Source: an uncultured Oscillibacter sp.
GTDB lineage: Bacteria > Bacillota > Clostridia > Oscillospirales > Oscillospiraceae
Direction: 5' to 3'
Length of the DNA: 46,924 nt
Assembly: GCA_910577405.1 (NCBI GenBank)
Contig: CAJTMG010000023.1
Span: forward strand, 1-46,924
Shown here piece by piece: positions 32,574 to 39,467 of this stretch. The position numbers were made by a program, and so were the translations under genes. The notes beneath the pieces were generated by a model that did not search any database, was not told the origin of the DNA, and worked only from the letters and a program-made list of their open reading frames with translations. Positions within the stretch are counted from its first letter, which is position 1, and each line of letters begins with the position of its first letter.

Positions 32574-32966
32574 TCATCTCTCCTTGAGCAAATCCCGGAT
32601 TTCTGTCAGCAAAATTTCCTCCTTGGTCGGCGCGGGAGGCGGTGGCGGCGCTGCTTCCTTCTTCTTATGAAACGTGTTCAGCGCCTTCACCAGACAGAAG
32701 ACAACAAAAGCCATGATCAGGAAGTTCAGAACGGCCTGAATAAAGTTGCCATACCTCACCACGGCAGGCCCCACTTCCACCGCAAGCTCCGCAAAGGAAA
32801 TCGAATTCGTAAAGATCCCAAGAAAAGGCATCACAACATCATCAATCAGGGAATTCGTAATATTCGAGAACGCCCCGCCGATAATCACGCCAACGGCCAT
32901 ATCCATCACATTCCCGCGGGCGATAAAGGTCTTAAACTCGGTCAGAAAACCGGACGCCTTACTCAA
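32574..32966 (-). CDS. mscL: Large-conductance mechanosensitive channel
   Basis: A 130-residue MscL. The first transmembrane helix is in NVMDMAVGVIIGGAFSNITN, the second in VLNFLIMAFVVFCLVKAL. The cytoplasmic helix is EEILLTEIRDLLKE after a proline-rich linker. The channel opens under membrane tension to release solutes. A TTG start at 32966 is preferred: AAGGAG lies eight bases upstream, and the promoter's predicted transcription start falls at about 32984, exactly where the first in-frame ATG is. That ATG would leave no 5' leader. Confidence 0.95.
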   Translation of the reverse strand: MSKASGFLTEFKTFIARGNVMDMAVGVIIGGAFSNITNSLIDDVVMPFLGIFTNSISFAELAVEVGPAVVRYGNFIQAVLNFLIMAFVVFCLVKALNTFHKKKEAAPPPPPAPTKEEILLTEIRDLLKER

Positions 32967-32990
32967 ACAGACCAACTCCTTCATAAAAAC

Positions 32991-33019
32991 AGTTTAACAG
33001 AGAACGGAACCAAGTGCAA
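32991..33019 (-). promoter_or_regulatory. Sigma-A promoter of mscL-rsmG
   Basis: TTGCAC (33014-33019, minus strand), a 17-bp spacer and TAAACT (32991-32996). The predicted transcription start is near 32984. Confidence 0.7.
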
Positions 33020-33121
33020 GGCCAAACGAAAAAAGTCCTTCAACTCAACCGGCGGCACAAAACCCGATATCGGTGCAGATCAGGCTGACAACGCTCTGTA
33101 ATCGACGGTATACAGTCCGTA

Positions 33122-34426
33122 TTATCCGTTGGGGATCAGCTTTTCCTTCCCGCCCATGTAAGGCCGCAGGACCTCCGGAATCAAAACAGAGCCGTCAGCC
33201 TGCAAGTTGTTCTCCAGGAAGGCTATGAGCATCCGGGGCGGCGCGACACAGGTGTTATTCAGCGTATGGCAGAGCTGAGTCTTCCCGTCTTCATCCTTGT
33301 AGCGAATCCGGAGCCGCCGGGCCTGGGCGTCGCCAAGATTGGAGCAGGAGCAGACCTCGAAATATTTCTGCTGTCTGGGGGACCAGGCTTCAATATCGCA
33401 GGACTTGACCTTCAGATCCGCCAGATCGCCGGAGCAGCATTCCAATTGACGGACGGGGATATCCAGAGAACAGAAGAGCTCCACAGAGTACCGCCAGAGC
33501 TTTTCGTACCAGTCCTTGGATTCCTCCGGCTTACAGACCACAATCATCTCCTGCTTTTCAAACTGATGGATTCTGTAAACACCACGCTCTTCAATGCCAT
33601 GGGCGCCCTTCTCCTTCCGGAAGCAGGGAGAATAAGAGGTCAAGGTCTGGGGCAGTCTTTCAGAGGGCAGAAGCTGATCGATAAAGCGTCCAATCATGGA
33701 ATGCTCGCTGGTGCCAATCAGATAAAGGTCCTCGCCCTCAATCTTATACATCATGCCATCCATATCGGTCTGGCTCATCACGCCCTCCACCACGTTGCCA
33801 TGAATCATAAAGGGCGGGATGCAGTAGGTAAAGCCCTTGTCAATCATAAAATCCCGACCGTAGGCAAGGACCGCCTCGTGAAGCCGCGCGATATCCCCCA
33901 GGAGATAATAGAAGCCGTTTCCGGAAACCCGGCCCGCGGCGTCAAGGTCAATACCATCAAAAGACTCCATGATTTCAGTATGGTAAGGCACAGGAAAGTC
34001 AGGGGTCTTGGCCTCGCCGAATCTCTGGACCTCCACATTTTCGCTGTCGTCTTTTCCGATGGGCACAGAGTCGTCAATCATCTGGGGAATCAGCAGCATT
34101 TTCTGGTGCAGCTCAATTTCCAGCTCGGTCTCCAGATGCTCCAGCTCGGCCAGACGATCCGCCTGCTCCTTGACCTTGGTCTTAACCGCTTCCGCTTCTT
34201 CCTGCTTGGACGGGTCCTTCTTTGCCTGTCCCATCAAGATCCCAATCTGCTTTGAAATCTGGTTCCGGTTCGAACGGAGCTGGTCGGCCTCTGCAATGGC
34301 GGCGCGGCGTTTGCTGTCAATCTCAATGACCTCATCCACCAGGGGCAGCTTGGCGTCCTGGAACTTCTTCCGAATATTTTCTTTTACTGCGTCGGGATTC
34401 TCCCGAACGAAGCGCATATCCAACAT
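33122..34426 (-). CDS. serS: Seryl-tRNA synthetase
   Basis: A 434-residue class II synthetase. The N-terminal long antiparallel coiled coil that binds tRNA-Ser spans about 25-100. Motif 2 is SYSPCFRKEKGAHGIEERGV, with GTSEHSM before it. Motif 3 includes HTLNNTCVAPPRMLIAFLE. Start 34426 has AAAGGAA nine bases upstream; a TTG six bases earlier is possible. A parS site lies 57 bp upstream in the gap to the previous gene. No T-box elements are seen in the 81-bp leader region. Confidence 0.96.
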   Translation of the reverse strand: MLDMRFVRENPDAVKENIRKKFQDAKLPLVDEVIEIDSKRRAAIAEADQLRSNRNQISKQIGILMGQAKKDPSKQEEAEAVKTKVKEQADRLAELEHLETELEIELHQKMLLIPQMIDDSVPIGKDDSENVEVQRFGEAKTPDFPVPYHTEIMESFDGIDLDAAGRVSGNGFYYLLGDIARLHEAVLAYGRDFMIDKGFTYCIPPFMIHGNVVEGVMSQTDMDGMMYKIEGEDLYLIGTSEHSMIGRFIDQLLPSERLPQTLTSYSPCFRKEKGAHGIEERGVYRIHQFEKQEMIVVCKPEESKDWYEKLWRYSVELFCSLDIPVRQLECCSGDLADLKVKSCDIEAWSPRQQKYFEVCSCSNLGDAQARRLRIRYKDEDGKTQLCHTLNNTCVAPPRMLIAFLENNLQADGSVLIPEVLRPYMGGKEKLIPNG

Positions 34427-34483
34427 AATCAAACATTCCTTTCTTGCAGGCCGCTTTCAATCAATCCAAGCGGTCCAGTAAAT

Positions 34484-34499
34484 TGTTTCACGTGAAACA
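34484..34499. other. parS site (ParB-binding)
   Basis: TGTTTCACGTGAAACA, a perfect 16-bp match to the Firmicute parS palindrome, in the gap upstream of serS. Confidence 0.97.
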
Positions 34500-34507
34500 G
34501 CGGGCTG

Positions 34508-35026
34508 TCACGGATTCTCTTCCGTCTCCATTGCCTCCACAGCGGATTTGAGCTCCTGAAAGCGTACAGACGGCGGCGTCAGGGACTTTCCGGCGGAATC
34601 GGGCAGCGCGTCCTGATATCCCTGCTTTTCAAAAGCCTCCAGATCAGCGCGGCAGGCTTCCAGGTCCCGGTTTGAGTAGTGCTGCTGAAGACTGTACAGG
34701 GCGAGAAGCGCGTCAATCTGTTTCTGCGCATCGACAGCGGCGTCCTCCAGTTCCTCTGCCTCCTTCCGCACGTCGGCTAATTCTGTTTGCAGGAGAATAA
34801 TCTGCTCCTGTGTCGCCTGCACCTCCTGCATGGCGCTGACGGAGTTTTGCAGCTCCCCCAGGGCCTCGGTATTGCTTCTCTGATGGGCTGCAAAGGACAG
34901 TGCCATCATCAGAAACGCGGCGATAAAGAGTATCATAATATAAATCAAAACCGGTTTCTTGCCCTTGGAAGGCGCTTCCTCGGGCACTGCGGAGGGCTGG
35001 CCTTCACAGCGTTTTTCGAGCTTCAT
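34508..35026 (-). CDS. Unknown membrane-anchored coiled-coil protein
   Basis: A 172-residue protein. It has a short cytoplasmic N-terminus rich in Lys, Glu and Pro, one transmembrane helix (VLIYIMILFIAAFLMMALSF), and then an extracytoplasmic coiled coil from about residue 55 to 110 (EIIL/LQTELADVRKEAEELEDA). No family is recognised. It lies 15 bp after parB with AAAGGAAA before the ATG, so it is cotranscribed with parB. Confidence 0.7.
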   Translation of the reverse strand: MKLEKRCEGQPSAVPEEAPSKGKKPVLIYIMILFIAAFLMMALSFAAHQRSNTEALGELQNSVSAMQEVQATQEQIILLQTELADVRKEAEELEDAAVDAQKQIDALLALYSLQQHYSNRDLEACRADLEAFEKQGYQDALPDSAGKSLTPPSVRFQELKSAVEAMETEENP

Positions 35027-35041
35027 TCTGAATTTCCTTTC

Positions 35042-35917
35042 TTAATTCTGTGGCTCTGCCAGAAGATTCAGGGCCTCCAGCAGGTTGTTGAGATCATCCA
35101 GGTCGTAATATTCCAATTCAATCCGGCCCTTCTTCTTGCCGGTGACAATGCGCACACCCCGTCCCAGCTTCGCGGCAAGGTCCTTTTGGGCTTCCGCAGC
35201 GTAGTTCACCGGGGCGCTTGTCTCCTTTTCGGGTTCTTCCTTCCATTCGGCGGACATTCGCTTTACAAGAGCCTCCGTCTGCCGTACGGAAAGTCCTCCG
35301 GCGACAATGGCAGAGGCGGCCTTCTCCTGCATCGCGGCCGGCAAAGGCACCAGCGCGCGGGCATGACCGGCGGAAAGCTCCCCGCGCTCCACCATCTCGC
35401 GCACGGAAAGCTGCAATCCCAGAAGACGCAGCGCGTTGGCTACGGCGCTCCGGGACTTCCCCACACGTTGGGCCGCTTCCTCCTGTGTCATGTGGTAACC
35501 CTCCATCAGGGCCTGAAAACCGGCGGCTTCTTCCATCGGATTCAGATCCTCCCGCTGAAGATTCTCCACTAATGCCAATTCCGCGGCTTTCCGGTCGTCG
35601 GCCTCCACCACCACGGCAGGCACCTCCGTCAGGCCAGCCATCCGCGCGGCACGCCAGCGTCGCTCACCGGCAATGATCTGATAGTAACCGGAGGACAGCT
35701 TCCGTACCGTCAGGGGCTGAATGATCCCGTGCTCCCGAATGGAATCGGCCAATTCTGCCAATGCGGTTTCGTCAAAGGACTTCCGCGGCTGATTTGAATA
35801 GCTTTCCACTTGCGAGATCGGTAAATACAGATTACCCGCGCTCTCAGGCTTTAATACGTCCTCGCCCAGCAGAGCGCCCAGTCCCCGGCCCAAACCGGAA
35901 GGCTTCTTTGTCGCCAT
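35042..35917 (-). CDS. parB: Chromosome-partitioning protein ParB (Spo0J)
   Basis: This 291-residue ParB binds parS and spreads as a CTP-dependent clamp. The N-terminal segment GLGRGLGALLG interacts with ParA. NQPRKSF and the arginine motif GERRWRA (84-90) form the CTP-binding domain. ENLQREDLNPMEEA and the helix-turn-helix MTQEEAAQRVGKSRSAVANA follow, and a C-terminal dimerisation domain ends the protein. Start 35917 has AAGGAG eight bases upstream. parB is usually within a few bases of parA; here 286 bp separate them. Confidence 0.96.
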   Translation of the reverse strand: MATKKPSGLGRGLGALLGEDVLKPESAGNLYLPISQVESYSNQPRKSFDETALAELADSIREHGIIQPLTVRKLSSGYYQIIAGERRWRAARMAGLTEVPAVVVEADDRKAAELALVENLQREDLNPMEEAAGFQALMEGYHMTQEEAAQRVGKSRSAVANALRLLGLQLSVREMVERGELSAGHARALVPLPAAMQEKAASAIVAGGLSVRQTEALVKRMSAEWKEEPEKETSAPVNYAAEAQKDLAAKLGRGVRIVTGKKKGRIELEYYDLDDLNNLLEALNLLAEPQN

Positions 35918-36054
35918 CGCATAAACTCCTTTCACTGCAAAGGTTCACGTTCCAGTGCCGCCGCGCGGTCTTCTCTCCCCCGGACCTGCGGCAAGCGTCT
36001 TTACCGGCATCTTCTCAAGCCATTTTCACAGATTGACAGCCGTCCCTCTCTGCA

Positions 36055-36197
36055 TTTTCCACAGGTTTATCAACAATTACGTTTTTGTACTTTCAGCGGG
36101 CAAAATAAGGGTCAATCAAGCATTTTCAAAAAGATTCCCAAACTTTCAGCAGGCAAGTCCCAAAAATATTTGCCCGAATTATCGAAAGTTTTCCACA
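36055..36197. promoter_or_regulatory. DnaA-box-like cluster between parA and parB
   Basis: TTTTCCACA at 36055-36063 and again at 36189-36197 both match the TTWTNCACA DnaA-box consensus in the same orientation. TTATCAACA at 36067-36075 differs by one base from the Bacillus box TTATCCACA. A 15-bp direct repeat, ACTTTCAGCRGGCAA, occurs at 36089-36103 and 36142-36156. The sequence between is AT-rich for this genome. No gene is present in 35918-36203. Confidence 0.45.
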
Positions 36198-36203
36198 ATG
36201 CCG

Positions 36204-36962
36204 TTACGCCTCCTGACGCTTCAGGAACTCCGCTGCGGCTGCGCTGTAAGCCTCCGCGCCGCGGGACAGACGGTCATAGGCGGTGATGGGCTTGCCATGA
36301 CTGGGGGCCTCGGACAGGCGGATATTCCGGGGAATCACGACGCTGTAGACCTTACCGGGGAAATAATGCTTCACTTCCTCCGCCACCTGCATGGCCAGAT
36401 TTGTCCGGGCGTCGTACATTGTCAGCAGCACGCCCTCCAGCTCCAGCCTTGGATTCAGGGAACGGCGCACCAGTCGGACGGTATTCATCAAATCCGACAG
36501 GCCTTCCAAAGCAAAGTATTCGCACTGCACCGGGACCAGGAGTCCATCAGCGGCGCAGAGGGCGTCCAATGTCAAAAGCTCCAGGGAAGGCGGGCAGTCT
36601 ATCAACATATAGTCATACCGTTCCCGCAGGGGTTCCAGAGCATCTTTCAGCAAAAACTCCCGGCGCTCCATCCCGATCAGTTCAATGCCCGCTCCCGCCA
36701 GCGCCTTATTTGACGGCAGCACGTCTCCATACTTTGTCTCTACCAGGGCTTCTTCTGCTGTTGTCTCCCCAATCAGCGCCGTGTACACGCCCTTGGAAAT
36801 CGTCTTATCGATCCCCATCCCTGACGTAGCGTTGGCCTGGGGATCGAAGTCGCACAGCAACACTCTCTGTCCCGCATCCGATAACGCCGCGGTCAGATTT
36901 ACGCAGGTGGTCGTCTTCCCGACTCCGCCCTTCTGATTCACAATTGCGATGATTTTAGCCAC
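36204..36962 (-). CDS. parA: Chromosome-partitioning ATPase ParA (Soj)
   Basis: A 252-residue deviant-Walker ATPase. IVNQKGGVGKTTTCVNL holds the P-loop (11-18), CDFDPQANATSGMG the Walker A' region, and LIDCPPSLELLTLDALCAAD the Walker B region. IPRNIRLSEAPSHGKPITAYD is typical of Soj. It partners ParB and, in Firmicutes, regulates DnaA. The start is GTG at 36962 with AGGTG upstream. A strong promoter lies 75 bp upstream and a hairpin falls in the leader. Confidence 0.97.
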   Translation of the reverse strand: MAKIIAIVNQKGGVGKTTTCVNLTAALSDAGQRVLLCDFDPQANATSGMGIDKTISKGVYTALIGETTAEEALVETKYGDVLPSNKALAGAGIELIGMERREFLLKDALEPLRERYDYMLIDCPPSLELLTLDALCAADGLLVPVQCEYFALEGLSDLMNTVRLVRRSLNPRLELEGVLLTMYDARTNLAMQVAEEVKHYFPGKVYSVVIPRNIRLSEAPSHGKPITAYDRLSRGAEAYSAAAAEFLKRQEA

Positions 36963-36988
36963 TTGAGCACCTACTTTTTCGCAAAATC

Positions 36989-37024
36989 CGGCTCTCTGGG
37001 CGGTTCTCCCTCTCTCCAGAGCCG
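36989..37024 (-). other. Hairpin in the parA 5' leader
   Basis: The plus-strand arms CGGCTCTCTGG (36989-36999) and CCAGAGCCG (37016-37024) pair with a two-base bulge. On the minus strand GATTTTGCG follows, a poor U tract, so a weak attenuator or mRNA-stability element is possible. Confidence 0.4.
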
Positions 37025-37036
37025 TACGTGTTCTCC

Positions 37037-37065
37037 ATTATATCAAGCATACCCAACCCTTGCAA
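37037..37065 (-). promoter_or_regulatory. Sigma-A promoter of parA
   Basis: TTGCAA (37060-37065, minus strand), a 17-bp spacer and a perfect TATAAT (37037-37042). The leader is about 68 nt. Confidence 0.85.
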
Positions 37066-37150
37066 GCCATATCTTAAAATTTTTACAGCTTTTCCTTCTT
37101 TTTTCGTTTTCTGGCCCTTATCATTCAAATCATGCACCCCGATTCCGCTT

Positions 37151-37166
37151 TGTTTCACGTGAAACA
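37151..37166. other. parS site (ParB-binding)
   Basis: TGTTTCACGTGAAACA, a second perfect parS, about 85 bp upstream of the parA -35 box. A degenerate half-site, GTTTCACGT, follows at 37271-37279. Confidence 0.97.
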
Positions 37167-37210
37167 TCAGCAATACCGGAAGACGTCTCCCCCCCTGTTC
37201 CGGTTCCAGA

Positions 37211-37269
37211 AAAGAAAAACCCCGTCTGACGTCAATTCATGCGGCGCTGCAATTCCGTCAGATGGGGTT
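37211..37269 (-). terminator. Terminator of the GH13 amylase gene
   Basis: A 14-base arm pair with one G-U-type mismatch (37218-37231 with 37256-37269), followed on the minus strand by TTTTTCTTTTC. It lies 45 bp past the amylase stop and isolates it from parA. Confidence 0.85.
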
Positions 37270-37314
37270 CGTTTCACGTTTTTCTGATTCTTTCTTTCTA
37301 TCGGACAGAGGCAC

Positions 37315-39186
37315 TCAGTTGCCGATAATTCTCACGCTGTTCGGCTGGAGCATCAATCTGATTCCGCCATCCTCGTCCCGCAGCTCCTGTGAACGCATCA
37401 GGTCCACCAGATCCGGCATGATAGGCAGCGTTATCCATCGTTCCTCCGGGCCAGCGTTTACTGCCGTGATCGTCACCTCTTTCTCGTACTCCCGCAGATA
37501 AACCAGCACTGGTCCTTCCGCTTTCAGCCAGTACAGCTCGCCTTTCTGCAAGGACGGCCGCTGCTGCCGCAAGGTTCCCAGCCGGGTATGCCATTCCAGA
37601 AGCCGCCGGTTCTCGGAACCCCAAGGGTACGTCCCGCGATTGAATGGGTCTGTGCAGCCCTCCATTCCGGCCTCGTCGCCATAGTAAATCATCGGCGAGC
37701 CGGGGAACGTAAAGAGAACGCCCGTGGCCAGGAACAGGCGGGTCAAGCCCCGTTCACGGCCTGCCGCGCTCAAATGGAATCTCGACTGTGCTTCCCGGCC
37801 CTCCGGCATTCCCTCCCCGCTGAGCACCGTCAAGGCTCTGGAGGTATCGTGGGTTCCCAGGAAGTTCATGCAGCTGTAGAATGCCGGGCGCGGGTAGTTC
37901 TCCCGTAAGGTCTCCATGGCCTCCTGAAAGCCCTCCGCGCCGCCGCCGGTCAGATAGCTCAGCAGGGCATTCCGGAAGGGGTAGTTCATAACGCCATGCA
38001 GCTCCCGGCCCAGAAGATACCTGCGGCGCTGAGAGTACGATATCTTATTGCTGGCGTCCTCCCAGACCTCCCCCAATAGCAGCGAGTCCGGCTTTGTCTC
38101 GTCCACGGCCTTCCGGAGCTTCTCTATGAAACTATCCGGAAGCTCGTCCGCCACGTCCAAACGCCATCCGGACGCCCCCGCTCTCAGCCAGCGCTTTACA
38201 ATCGAATCCTCGCCGGTAATCATATACTCCACATAGCTGGGACACTCTTCCCGCACGTTCGGCAAGGTCCGGATGCCCCACCAGGAAGCGTATTCATCCG
38301 GCCAGCGGGTAAAATCAAACCATTCTATCCAGGGGCTCTCCAAGCTCTGGGCCGCGCCTACGGTGTCATAAAAGCCGTCGGCGTTAAAATATCTGCTCTG
38401 GGAGCCTATGTGGTTAAACACGCCGTCCAGGACCACCCGGATTCCCTGCTCTTTTGCTTTTTCGCATAAGTCCCGGAAATCTTCCTCGCTGCCCAGCATG
38501 GGGTCAATCTTCGTGTAATCCGCCGTATTGTACCGGTGGTTCGACGCGGATTCAAAAATGGGACAGAAGTACAGCGTTGTAACTCCCATAGCGGCAAGGT
38601 CCTCCAGGTGAGAAATCACGCCCTCCAGGGAGCCGCCGAAAAAGTCACGGTTCCTGATTTCCCCATCTTCGTCCGGCCACCATGCAGGCCCCTCGTCCCA
38701 ATTCTGATGCACCCACCGGTTCCCCACCAGTCCATCCGCGTTGGGGATTTTCAGGCGGCAGAAACGGTCTGGAAAAATCTGGTACGTCACGCCCGCGCCA
38801 AACCATTCCGGGAATGAGCTGTCCTCATAGACCGTCATCTGCCAAGGGGCCTCCGCTTTTTCTTTACAGTGATATCCCGTCTGGTCCAGAAAGCACCAAC
38901 TACCGTCGTCCCGCCAGAATCGGAAGGAATACCACACCAGTTCCGGCTCTCGCGGCACGGGCAGTTCTCCCTGGAAAATCATCCGCCCATCCTCGATTCC
39001 CTCTGGCCGCAGCTCCCTCTCCTGCTCCAAGCCTGAAAACTCTTCTCTTGTGATTACTGAACAATGCTGAAATTCATCCTTTGCCAGCGGCCGGCACGTC
39101 AGCGTTACCGTTCCGCCACATATGACTGCTCCATACGGTTCCTTGTACGCCTTCGACCGGGGGTCAAATACCTGCGGTTCTCTCAT
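37315..39186 (-). CDS. GH13 alpha-amylase-family glycosidase (cyclomaltodextrinase/neopullulanase type)
   Basis: A 623-residue cytoplasmic GH13 enzyme with no signal peptide. An N-terminal beta-sandwich domain (about 1-120) precedes the barrel, as in maltogenic amylase, cyclomaltodextrinase and neopullulanase. GVTYQIFPDRFC begins the barrel. Catalytic residues are Asp344 (GWRLDVADEL), Glu373 (LLGEVWED) and Asp447 (FLGTHDTSR). MIYYGDEAGMEG is region VII. It would cleave imported maltodextrins or cyclodextrins. AAGGAGG precedes the ATG. Gene order suggests a monocistronic insertion between the mre operon and parA. Confidence 0.9.
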   Translation of the reverse strand: MREPQVFDPRSKAYKEPYGAVICGGTVTLTCRPLAKDEFQHCSVITREEFSGLEQERELRPEGIEDGRMIFQGELPVPREPELVWYSFRFWRDDGSWCFLDQTGYHCKEKAEAPWQMTVYEDSSFPEWFGAGVTYQIFPDRFCRLKIPNADGLVGNRWVHQNWDEGPAWWPDEDGEIRNRDFFGGSLEGVISHLEDLAAMGVTTLYFCPIFESASNHRYNTADYTKIDPMLGSEEDFRDLCEKAKEQGIRVVLDGVFNHIGSQSRYFNADGFYDTVGAAQSLESPWIEWFDFTRWPDEYASWWGIRTLPNVREECPSYVEYMITGEDSIVKRWLRAGASGWRLDVADELPDSFIEKLRKAVDETKPDSLLLGEVWEDASNKISYSQRRRYLLGRELHGVMNYPFRNALLSYLTGGGAEGFQEAMETLRENYPRPAFYSCMNFLGTHDTSRALTVLSGEGMPEGREAQSRFHLSAAGRERGLTRLFLATGVLFTFPGSPMIYYGDEAGMEGCTDPFNRGTYPWGSENRRLLEWHTRLGTLRQQRPSLQKGELYWLKAEGPVLVYLREYEKEVTITAVNAGPEERWITLPIMPDLVDLMRSQELRDEDGGIRLMLQPNSVRIIGN

Positions 39187-39467
39187 GCAGGAACCTCCTT
39201 ACTTTGTTGATTGCCCTCCCCATTTCCCTCTCCAGACTTCTATGCCCTCTCAATTCATAAAAGCCCTTCCTCTGAAAATGTCCGTCGCCGGCTTCGTTTA
39301 TCTCCGGGTATTTCCTGCCAGCTCTGTTCTTTTACTGCCGCGCGGGGACTTTTTCTCTTTTGCAAGTTTTTCAGATGCGCCTACAGTCCTTTGTGTTAAG
39401 CGGACAGCCTCGGCGTGCAAATTTCCCCGACAGTCAAAAATTTTACATTCCCCATCTGGCCATTCTC
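39187..39467. other. Intergenic region between mrdA and the amylase gene
   Basis: A 281-bp stretch with no credible gene on either strand. The amylase ribosome site is at its left end. No clear terminator for mrdA or promoter for the amylase could be picked out by eye. Confidence 0.4.

Noticed and set aside
33000..33121. A terminator after serS in the palindrome CCGATATCGG.
   Set aside because: The palindrome has no loop and no U tract suited to an intrinsic terminator.
37270..37285. A third parS site.
   Set aside because: Only the left half (GTTTCACGT) matches; about 10 of 16 positions agree, so ParB binding is unlikely.
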